A stretch of DNA of 22,917 bases from a virus. This document shows positions 1 through 6,214 of the stretch, piece by piece (within the stretch, counting starts at the first letter, position 1; every line of letters starts with the position of its first letter). The position numbers and the translations under genes were made by a program. The DNA lies in IMG/VR virus record IMGVR_UViG_3300008267_001620, positions 1 to 22,917 of that record; one strand, given 5' to 3'. The notes under the pieces were generated by a model. The model saw only the letters and a program-made list of their open reading frames with translations. It made no database searches and was not told the DNA's origin.

Positions 1-444
1 ATTAAATTTGAGAGCGGCAATAGTATGATACTTGACCTAAGTAAGGCTGAGTTTATCAAAGAGCAGTTTGAAGGCTGTAAGATTGGAATCTTCTACAAGT
101 TCAAAGAAGAGTACAATGCACTGAAGCAGATATTTGGTGATGACTTAACCTCTGAGTTAAGTGTCTTTGAAGACACTCATAAGAACATAGCATTACAGAT
201 TGTAAGTGGACGTGAGGGAATCAGTTTAAAGCAGGCTGAGTACTTGGTTTACTACAACATTGACTTCAGTGCTACGAGTTATTGGCAGAGCAAAGACCGG
301 ATGACTACAAAGGAACGACTCGAGAATCAAGTGTATTGGATTTTTTCTAAGGGTGGTATTGAACACGACATCTATAAGGCTGTCACAAAGAAGAAAGACT
401 ACACTGTTAACCATTTTAAAAAAGATTTTTATGACAACGACTGA
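1..444 (+). CDS. C-terminal part of a superfamily 2 (SNF2/DEAD-like) helicase, 5' truncated
   Basis: The frame is open to the window edge (eight codons precede the first ATG at 25), so this is the 3' end of a longer gene. Numbering from that ATG, the fragment shows the second RecA-like lobe of an SF2 helicase. A motif V-like segment (QIVSGREGISL, about 58-68) is followed by an aromatic-rich strand (YLVYYNIDF) and a motif VI-like QSKDRMTT (about 88-95). The motif VI arginine would be R92, the presumed ATP-contacting finger. The Walker A and B motifs must lie upstream of the window. SF2 helicases of this type in phages usually act in DNA replication or recombination. The next gene starts inside its last codons, so the two are probably co-transcribed. 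The helicase assignment is fairly firm, but the exact subfamily cannot be decided from a third of the protein. Confidence 0.8.
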   Translation: MKFESGNSMILDLSKAEFIKEQFEGCKIGIFYKFKEEYNALKQIFGDDLTSELSVFEDTHKNIALQIVSGREGISLKQAEYLVYYNIDFSATSYWQSKDRMTTKERLENQVYWIFSKGGIEHDIYKAVTKKKDYTVNHFKKDFYDND

Positions 445-1069
445 TTCAAATGTATTAAACATCAACATCCCAAACCTTAAACTAAAAGTAAGAAGGAGTT
501 GGCTTACCAAAAAAGAAAGCGACAGCTTAACGTTTGACAACTGCTACGCCTTTGCAATACAAAGCATAGCCGGGAAGATACTTACGTTTCACATTATGAC
601 CGACTACGGAATGCTTCGCAGTAGAGTCCCTATCTCAGAGTTGTTTTACGAAGAGCCATCTAAAGATATACCTGCAGACTTCAAGCAATTGTGGGATTGT
701 TTTAGTGAGAACGTTAGTGTAGTTGAGTACTTGTACTTAGCTGAAAAAAGATGCAAGGTTATCTTGAAAGATAAGTCACTTGTATGGGCAACTTATATGT
801 TTACAGTAGATTGGTTTAGTAATCCATACTCAGATGAGCCGAGCGATTATAAGTGTGGTCACATATTATTGGCTGACGATGGATACTTGTTATGCCAACC
901 TAACAACAGAATATTTTGGAAAGATTCTAACTTCATTACCAATGAGTTTCCTGTAAATCCAAAAGAGTTTAAAGTGGACACCACGCTGCAATGCGTAGAA
1001 GCTGAGAGTGACAGATGGGTTAGTTCAAATGGTGACTCTTTTTATTACGACATTAACGAAATAAAATAA
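431..1069 (+). CDS. Conserved phage hypothetical protein, 212 aa
   Basis: I do not recognise a function. The frame is open from an ATG at 353, but the ATG at 431 is preferred. It overlaps the helicase stop by only 14 bases, whereas the earlier start would bury 26 basic, shadow-like residues inside the helicase gene. From 431 the protein begins MTTTDSNVLN, with no signal peptide or membrane segment. It is rich in aromatic residues (many W, Y, F) and in Asp/Glu, as in a compact beta-rich globular protein. Cysteines are scattered without a zinc-binding spacing. Its place in a tight run with helicase and nuclease genes suggests an accessory role in DNA metabolism or host takeover, but that is inference from position only. 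Confidence 0.75.
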   Translation: MTTTDSNVLNINIPNLKLKVRRSWLTKKESDSLTFDNCYAFAIQSIAGKILTFHIMTDYGMLRSRVPISELFYEEPSKDIPADFKQLWDCFSENVSVVEYLYLAEKRCKVILKDKSLVWATYMFTVDWFSNPYSDEPSDYKCGHILLADDGYLLCQPNNRIFWKDSNFITNEFPVNPKEFKVDTTLQCVEAESDRWVSSNGDSFYYDINEIK

Positions 1070-1074
1070 GTTGT

Positions 1075-1239
1075 ATGACCCCGGTAGAGGAAATATTTAA
1101 AGCATTAGAATCACTTAATCAGAATGACTTTATAGATTGGTTATTAGCAAACAAACAAACACTAATTAAAAATGGTAAAATGTATCTGCATCAACGACAA
1201 GAATCGTCCGAGCAAAATACCACAGAACAAATGGCTTAA
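1075..1239 (+). CDS. Possible small 54-aa protein overlapping the next gene
   Basis: A 54-codon ORF starts with ATG five bases after the preceding stop codon and ends TAA at 1237-1239. The first 35 or so residues (starting MTPVEEIFKALESL) have the acidic, leucine-spaced look of an amphipathic helix. The tail is Gln/Glu-rich, and it is read out of frame through the first 68 bases of the next gene. Without this ORF there would be a gap of about 100 bases in an otherwise gapless run, which argues for it. The long overlap and low-complexity tail argue against it. Function unknown. Confidence 0.45.
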   Translation: MTPVEEIFKALESLNQNDFIDWLLANKQTLIKNGKMYLHQRQESSEQNTTEQMA

Positions 1240-1498
1240 AGAAGGACAAGAGTACACCATCATCTTCACGCTAATAGTTCTCCCACAGAAAACTTTAGCC
1301 GTGCAGTTGGACGAGATTGACCTTGACGAAAGCTGTATGCCTTACGAGTTCTTTTTAGCCAACAGGTTCGCCTTTACGCAAGATGAATTAGAAAAGTTAA
1401 TTGCATTTATTGAGGAATGCAATCACGTTAGTCTTTCTATTAAAGACTTATTAAAACAAACGAATGAAAGAACAGCAAGTACAAGCCAAGAAAATTAA
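1172..1498 (+). CDS. Conserved phage hypothetical protein, 108 aa
   Basis: A small acidic protein beginning MVKCICINDKNRP, with a central LDEIDLDESCMPYEFF segment and a predicted helical C-terminus rich in E, K and L. The N-terminal pattern (CI-IND-NRP-IP--KW-KEGQEY) resembles a small hypothetical protein common in Bacteroidota phages. Those also carry the LDE-DLDESC-PY-F core, and none has an assigned function that I know of. The two early cysteines (C4, C6) and the later C in DESC could bind a metal, but the spacing is not that of a classical zinc finger. It overlaps the nuclease gene that follows by 35 bases, suggesting translational coupling. Confidence 0.75.
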   Translation: MVKCICINDKNRPSKIPQNKWLKEGQEYTIIFTLIVLPQKTLAVQLDEIDLDESCMPYEFFLANRFAFTQDELEKLIAFIEECNHVSLSIKDLLKQTNERTASTSQEN

Positions 1499-1769
1499 AG
1501 AGTTAGAGGCTCAGGGATACTACGTTATTAAGCTCACGATGACTAACAAGAATGGGATACCGGACTTGCTTGCCATACCAAGAGACAGTGACGTGATATT
1601 CATTGAGGTCAAAGCAATCAACGGTAAATTGTCTAAGTTACAAGAGTACAGATTAAAAGAACTTCAAAACCACGGAGTGAAGGTTGAGGTATTTAGAGAA
1701 GAAAAAATCAAATCAAATGAAAAGAGCAAAGGAATGGTACCGGATAAAGGGAACGATGCAACTGATTAA
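1464..1769 (+). CDS. VRR-NUC family endonuclease, 101 aa
   Basis: A compact PD-(D/E)XK nuclease of the VRR-NUC type. The N-terminal helix (Q4 to about E15) precedes a strand (YYVIKL). Then comes GIPDLLAI with catalytic D34, the FIEVKA strand with E48 and K50, and the trailing helix with Q60 (KLSKLQEYRLKEL). This is the standard order and spacing of the family, whose stand-alone phage members are about 90-110 residues. VRR-NUC proteins cut branched or structured DNA and in phages probably resolve replication or packaging intermediates. The C-terminus after about residue 82 is Lys/Glu-rich and likely disordered, and it overlaps the next gene. Family and catalytic residues are clearly visible. 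The substrate is inferred. Confidence 0.9.
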   Translation: MKEQQVQAKKIKELEAQGYYVIKLTMTNKNGIPDLLAIPRDSDVIFIEVKAINGKLSKLQEYRLKELQNHGVKVEVFREEKIKSNEKSKGMVPDKGNDATD

Positions 1770-1917
1770 AGATGAAAGAGTTATTAGGGAATACCGGTTT
1801 AATGACATTTATGCAAGAAGGAGAGTACTAAGAATATGGAACGCTGAAATAAAACCAAATGGGATATGTAGATATGAATTAATCATCATACCCGAAATTG
1901 ATACAGATGTACGTTAA
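1717..1917 (+). CDS. Small basic phage protein, 66 aa
   Basis: The frame is open from a TTG at 1684, but ATG 1717 is preferred because it gives MKRAKEWYRIKGTMQLIKDERVI with less overlap of the nuclease gene. ATG 1756 (MQLIKDERVI) is also possible. The protein has an Arg-rich central helix (YARRRVLRIW) followed by a strand-like RYELIIIPEID. I recall similar short proteins in Bacteroidota phages, without a known function. The positive charge would suit nucleic-acid binding, but no named motif is present. It overlaps the end of the VRR-NUC gene by about 50 bases and is probably translated from the same message. Confidence 0.65.
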   Translation: MKRAKEWYRIKGTMQLIKDERVIREYRFNDIYARRRVLRIWNAEIKPNGICRYELIIIPEIDTDVR

Positions 1918-1923
1918 AAAAAC

Positions 1924-1931
1924 TAATTTTG
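1924..1931 (+). promoter_or_regulatory. Possible Bacteroidota -7 box (TAATTTTG)
   Basis: TAATTTTG matches the Bacteroidota -7 consensus TAnnTTTG and lies 25 bases before the ATG at 1957. The nearest upstream TTG (1898-1900) is 23 bases away, at the far limit of the usual 17-23 spacing, so the match is weak. It lies in the only short gap of this run. A chance match in AT-rich DNA is quite possible. Confidence 0.25.
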
Positions 1932-1956
1932 TTAAAACGCTTATGCGAATCCAAGA

Positions 1957-2145
1957 ATGGACAACAACATAGAGAACGCTCGAGCACAGCGTATCGCCTT
2001 TAGAATAAACGAACAACACTTGTTGTTGGCAAACATCTACGAGAATCTCGTGGACAGGGACTTTGTCCCCGCAGAACGAGACATAAGAAATCTTGTTGTA
2101 GACCTGCGACTAATATTAAAATCATTAGAAGACGATGACTTTTGA
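1957..2145 (+). CDS. Small helical hypothetical protein, 62 aa
   Basis: An acidic, almost certainly all-helical protein (MDNNIENARAQRIAFRI...). It has two Leu-rich segments, one around EQHLLLANIYENLVD and one around IRNLVVDLRLILKSLEDD, as in a short helical hairpin or coiled-coil dimer. There is no recognised family. It starts after a 39-base gap and overlaps the start of the next gene by 11 bases, so the two are likely coupled. Codon use and composition match its neighbours, which supports it being real. A regulatory or partner-binding role is a guess. Confidence 0.65.
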   Translation: MDNNIENARAQRIAFRINEQHLLLANIYENLVDRDFVPAERDIRNLVVDLRLILKSLEDDDF

Positions 2146-2548
2146 AACAGAGGTAGACTTAATCAGAGAGAAGAAAGCAATTGAATTATTCATTAGCATC
2201 TTCGGAGGCTCATACAAAAAGTTAGACCCACACGATATAGACTACAAGGTATTTGACAAAGACAAGAACCTTATTGCATATGCTGAGGTTAAAGGTCGTA
2301 TCAGAACAATACGTGCAGCATATCCGCTACCTGTCGCTGCTAAAAAATTAGTTAAACTAATTGACAAGAGAATTACGCCTGTATTGATATGGGCGTGTGA
2401 TGATGGCATTATCTATGGCAAAGCCAATAAACTTTACGGAGAGATTAAATGGGGAGGTCGCCCTCCCCGTGATGGTTCATCTAATGATGCTGAGATGATG
2501 GTCTACTATGATAAGCAGAAGGAACTAAAGTACGTTAGGTATGTTTAA
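2135..2548 (+). CDS. PD-(D/E)XK-like phage protein, 137 aa
   Basis: The pattern HDIDYKVFDKDKNLIAYAEVKGR (about 33-55) has the layout of a PD-(D/E)XK nuclease core. D34 or D36 sits on a beta-hairpin, then E51 and K53 on the next strand. An N-terminal helix carries E17 and a downstream helix is basic. Similar phage hypotheticals sharing the IAYAEVKGRIR block come to mind, usually unannotated. A nuclease or an inactivated nuclease-fold DNA-binding protein is the best reading, but activity is inferred. It is the last gene of the + block. Its stop codon directly abuts the stop codon of the opposite-strand giant protein gene. A GC-rich hairpin lies within its coding sequence (2451-2468). Confidence 0.65.
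   Translation: MTFETEVDLIREKKAIELFISIFGGSYKKLDPHDIDYKVFDKDKNLIAYAEVKGRIRTIRAAYPLPVAAKKLVKLIDKRITPVLIWACDDGIIYGKANKLYGEIKWGGRPPRDGSSNDAEMMVYYDKQKELKYVRYV
2451..2468. other. Perfect 7-bp GC hairpin inside a coding region
   Basis: GGGGAGG (2451-2457) and CCTCCCC (2462-2468) form a perfect stem around a four-base loop, in otherwise AT-rich DNA. No T-run follows on either strand, so it is not a standard intrinsic terminator. It encodes WGGRPP in the 137-residue protein about 80 bases before the convergent gene ends, and could slow polymerase there. This may equally be only the codons needed for Gly-Gly-Arg-Pro-Pro. Confidence 0.4.
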
Positions 2549-5500
2549 TTACTGACCGAATTTATCAGACCCAAAACCATCTTTGCTTTTCTTTTTAGTT
2601 GTACCTCCAAATCCTTCTGAGCCAAATCCTCCTTTGCTTTTCTTAGGCTTTGGGGTATATTGATACATCTCATCTTTCATTGCTCTCTCTAAGCTATCAG
2701 CCGACTTCTTAAGTGTTCTTTTTGCTTGTTGCTCATCGTAGTCAGGAGCATCAGGACCAAATGTTTTATTCCAAAGCTCAGGGTTATAGCGTTTCATATC
2801 TTCACTATTCTCATAACCTTGTAGCTTCTCATCATTTGCCTTCTTTTTATCTCCTGAAGTCTTCTCCGCTTTTTCAAGGTCTTTGTATATATCTTTCATT
2901 ACAGCCTTGCGAATATCTTTGTACAATGGAACAAGACCTAAGTTACCTAATACCTCTAATGGAAGACGAACATTTAATTCTTTCTCTCTTCTTGCAATAG
3001 CATCCTCCTTTTTCTTTGGTTTCTCTGTTGCTTTTTTATATATAAACGCAGCAGTATTTAAAGCAGGGGTATAAGCACCACCGGCATTCATAAGTAGTTT
3101 CCCTAAATCGGTATCTCTTGAATCATCTCTTGGTATTAATGTGTTAGCAATACCATCCTTATACGGGTCGTATTCTCCTTCTCTTAAAAAATCAAGGAAC
3201 TCTTCGTTAGCTTCCTCTACACCATAATTTAATATACTTTTTACTGCGTTACCAAAATCTCTACCAATTAATAAAGAAGAGAATGCAGAAGCAAATGCTT
3301 GCCCAAGTTTCTGAAGAAATGACTTTTCTGTTTCCGGTTCATCATCATCAAAGAATAATCCCATAAGACCATTACCCATCATCTGAATAAGAAGACCATA
3401 TACAACCATACGAGTAGTAACAGCAGCAAGAACTGCAGCACCCTGCTTCTTAGTTAATGAACCATTACCTAATGCAGCGTTAACGGCTGTACGTGCGGTA
3501 ACATATTCAAAAATTAAGAACTTAGTCATAAAGTTATTGAAGTTATTAAATGCTCTAAGTAAAGGTTTCTGCTCAGGTTTTATGGTACCCTTCAATATCC
3601 CCATAAATGGATTATCTGTAGCACCAATCATTACAGACCTTTCGTCAGCTTTTTTAGTAGCCTTATCAAGAGCCTCCTTATTATCAGCCATATAAGTCTC
3701 ATCATTGGCTGAAATCTTATCAAAGTCAACATCTTTACCTGTAATAGTTTTAAACTCATTAGCGAATGAGCCAAACCACATAGGTCGCATTGTGGCTTTA
3801 TCCGGAGTAGAGATTAGAGTATCAGCAATTAACTCAACTGTATTTACAAATTTCTTTCCTGACAAGTTATAAATCTGCTGAATTTTATTGGCAACAATAT
3901 TTTTAGCCTTACCTCCTTTTATACCACTTGCTTGACTAAGTATTGACGCATCTACTAATCTGCCTGATAACGCATCAGTAGGGAATATTCTGCTTGTCTG
4001 CTTACTTTTTAAATTCTCCATAATAACAGGAGCATCAGCAGACATAATAACACCTCTATCTTTAAATGCAGTCTCCATAGCCTTAGGGTCACTGATAACA
4101 GCGAATCCAATGTTTGAACTAAGTTCAGATACGAATCTGCTTGTACCCGCAAGAACAGCACGGTAACCTTGTTTGCTAAGGTAATCAGACGCCATATCCA
4201 ATAAAGAATCTTGAGTAAATGAATTTGTCAATAATCCTTCAACTGATTCTTCAAATGCATTATTAACTGCATTTAGTATCTGTCTTTGCTCTTTAGGTAT
4301 TCTTCCCTTTTCTTCTAAGTTTTTAGTCGCTTCGTTAATTGTTTTACGTGCAGTACGAATCGGTTCTGTTAGGTTATAATCCATCAATACAAACTTGGCA
4401 CCACGCTCGGCACTTGAGAATACATTAAAGTTTAATGGAGATACCTTACCGGTTCTCGCAATTAAAGACTTTGCTTTTGTAGATGGTCTTAATGAATTGT
4501 TATATTCGGTTACAAATGCACTACCTGTAGTTAAATCATTAGGCTGATATTCGTGCAATACGTTCAAATGAACATAGTTATTAAGTGGGTTAATCCTATC
4601 ACCACGAATAATTGCTGCAGTAAATTCAGCCTTCTCTCTAAGAGACTCATTGATACCACGAATATCATTGATGGCATCTTTCTCTGCTTGGTTGAATGAC
4701 TTATATAACTTTTCGTTGTCAATGTTGCCATCAGCATCAGCGTATGTATCAAGTATGTCTTGTAACATTTCAGCGTCACGCTCTCCAAACTGAGACTTTC
4801 CGTCATCAATATGCTTAATGGTTGCCTTTAAGTAATCAGCAGCAGGGTTAACTTGTTTGTTTCCTTTATTTGAATCATACTCAAGTTGAACCATATAGGT
4901 CATCATCTTAAACTTAGACATTGTTGTCTTATTTGAATCAAGTTTAAATGACTTAGCGACTTTCTGCTCAGCATTTTCTAATACGTTTTGAACCCTACTT
5001 AATTCAGTTTTGAATATAGCTGCAGCTTTTGCAGAGTCTTCAAAAATAGAATCAAATATTTCCTTGGTTTTAAAGTTCCCAAATAATTGGTCAATGTAAA
5101 ACAAAGGGTTTCTTCTAATCATTTCAGATATTCCTGTTCTTCCCTGCATTGCAACAACTGCCTTAGCATTTGAGTACAACTTAGAGAACTTAGCTATCTT
5201 ACCTTTTACTACAGCGTTTTCATATCCAACTGCCTTGTTTTTAGCATTCAGTTTTTCTATCATTAACTCTGCGTAATGAGGAAAATAATTGTTATTGATA
5301 TTGTCAATTACCTTAAGTAAGTTCTTTAGTTCTGTATTAGTTAAACCATTAACAGCATCAGTATTAATTAGCTTAGCTAACTGTTTTGATTTATCTCTTT
5401 CATCTTTGCTTGGTAATTCAGAGCCATCAATACGAGATTTTTTAACAACAGATACAAGTTCATTCTTTTCTTGTTCTGCCTCCTCTTCTGTTAATTCAGT

Positions 5501-6214
5501 TTCTTCAACTTGAGGAGCGATGTCCTCTTTATACTTACGCATTACATCGGCTTGTTTCTCATCAATCTCTTTCTCGTCAAGCATCTTCTTAATAGATGCT
5601 GCATAGTCTAACTTATCATCCTTGAATACCTTATTCTCTGAGTAATTAAACTTGTCAGCTAACTCGTCAGCCTTTGATTGTTCTGCGTCAATCTCATCAA
5701 GTATATCGTTAACGTCTTTTGTTACTACTGACTTCTCTTCAAGGTTAAGAACAGCTTGTCTTGCAGAGAACATATCAACCAATTCTAAGTAACGCTCAAG
5801 GTATTGGTCAGGGATAAGTGTTGGGTTAATTGAGAATAATCTTTGTAACGGACCCACTAAACCATCTGCAATACCAATCTTGGTAACGATGTTCTTCTTA
5901 GCTGCTTTAAGTTTGCTCTTAGCTACGTCAATTTTGTTGGCATATTCTGCGTTAGCAAATACCTTAGCCATATAGTCAACAAAGTTGGATACTGAAACTT
6001 CATTTAGCATATTTACCTTACCAAATCTTGATACGATATTTGCTGCTTGAACGGCTGTAATCTTACCGGTAGAAGCCATCTCCCTAATCTCTTTTGCTAT
6101 ATCTTTAGCGGCATCTCTTGATAAGTCTCTGATACGTTTAATAACAAGCATCTTTTCTGCTCTTGTGATATTGGTAATATCTTTTAATGCACCAAGAACA
6201 CGACCAATATACAT
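2549..6214 (-). CDS. C-terminal half of a giant virion (ejection-type polyvalent) protein
   Basis: About 1,221 residues from the ATG at 6214 (MYIGRVLGALKD). The frame is open upstream to 6289, but those 25 residues read like an out-of-frame copy of the preceding gene's end. The protein is mostly helical and highly charged (Lys, Glu, Asp, Asn), typical of virion internal or ejection proteins. A long middle region ends in a conserved-looking RAFNNFNNFMTKFLIFEYVTART block. About 15 residues later comes a hydrophobic, probably membrane-active stretch (around 3352-3450), followed by an acidic DDDEPE. The C-terminus is basic with two Lys-rich GFG--GFG/KFG repeats. I recall similar C-terminal regions in giant proteins of uncultured Bacteroidota phages. 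Most likely it is the continuation of the gene at 6138-9950 after a frame change, rather than an independent gene. A separate late start is the alternative. Confidence 0.7.
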   Translation of the reverse strand: MYIGRVLGALKDITNITRAEKMLVIKRIRDLSRDAAKDIAKEIREMASTGKITAVQAANIVSRFGKVNMLNEVSVSNFVDYMAKVFANAEYANKIDVAKSKLKAAKKNIVTKIGIADGLVGPLQRLFSINPTLIPDQYLERYLELVDMFSARQAVLNLEEKSVVTKDVNDILDEIDAEQSKADELADKFNYSENKVFKDDKLDYAASIKKMLDEKEIDEKQADVMRKYKEDIAPQVEETELTEEEAEQEKNELVSVVKKSRIDGSELPSKDERDKSKQLAKLINTDAVNGLTNTELKNLLKVIDNINNNYFPHYAELMIEKLNAKNKAVGYENAVVKGKIAKFSKLYSNAKAVVAMQGRTGISEMIRRNPLFYIDQLFGNFKTKEIFDSIFEDSAKAAAIFKTELSRVQNVLENAEQKVAKSFKLDSNKTTMSKFKMMTYMVQLEYDSNKGNKQVNPAADYLKATIKHIDDGKSQFGERDAEMLQDILDTYADADGNIDNEKLYKSFNQAEKDAINDIRGINESLREKAEFTAAIIRGDRINPLNNYVHLNVLHEYQPNDLTTGSAFVTEYNNSLRPSTKAKSLIARTGKVSPLNFNVFSSAERGAKFVLMDYNLTEPIRTARKTINEATKNLEEKGRIPKEQRQILNAVNNAFEESVEGLLTNSFTQDSLLDMASDYLSKQGYRAVLAGTSRFVSELSSNIGFAVISDPKAMETAFKDRGVIMSADAPVIMENLKSKQTSRIFPTDALSGRLVDASILSQASGIKGGKAKNIVANKIQQIYNLSGKKFVNTVELIADTLISTPDKATMRPMWFGSFANEFKTITGKDVDFDKISANDETYMADNKEALDKATKKADERSVMIGATDNPFMGILKGTIKPEQKPLLRAFNNFNNFMTKFLIFEYVTARTAVNAALGNGSLTKKQGAAVLAAVTTRMVVYGLLIQMMGNGLMGLFFDDDEPETEKSFLQKLGQAFASAFSSLLIGRDFGNAVKSILNYGVEEANEEFLDFLREGEYDPYKDGIANTLIPRDDSRDTDLGKLLMNAGGAYTPALNTAAFIYKKATEKPKKKEDAIARREKELNVRLPLEVLGNLGLVPLYKDIRKAVMKDIYKDLEKAEKTSGDKKKANDEKLQGYENSEDMKRYNPELWNKTFGPDAPDYDEQQAKRTLKKSADSLERAMKDEMYQYTPKPKKSKGGFGSEGFGGTTKKKSKDGFGSDKFGQ
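2556..2641 (-). repeat. Duplicated 35-bp segment encoding Lys-rich GFG motifs
   Basis: Two diverged 35-bp copies (2556-2590 and 2607-2641), separated by 16 bases, encode the end of the giant protein: KSKGGFGSEGFG and KSKDGFGSDKFGQ. Both copies share the KSK(G/D)GFGS core. The basic Gly/Phe tail is probably disordered. Confidence 0.65.

Noticed and set aside
226-540. 104-residue minus-strand ORF antisense to the helicase end
   Set aside because: Phe/Val/Leu-rich shadow of well-supported + strand genes, with no promoter and no recognisable motif.
1907-1972. 21-codon ORF bridging two small genes
   Set aside because: Very short, overlaps both neighbours, and its composition shows nothing beyond chance in AT-rich DNA.
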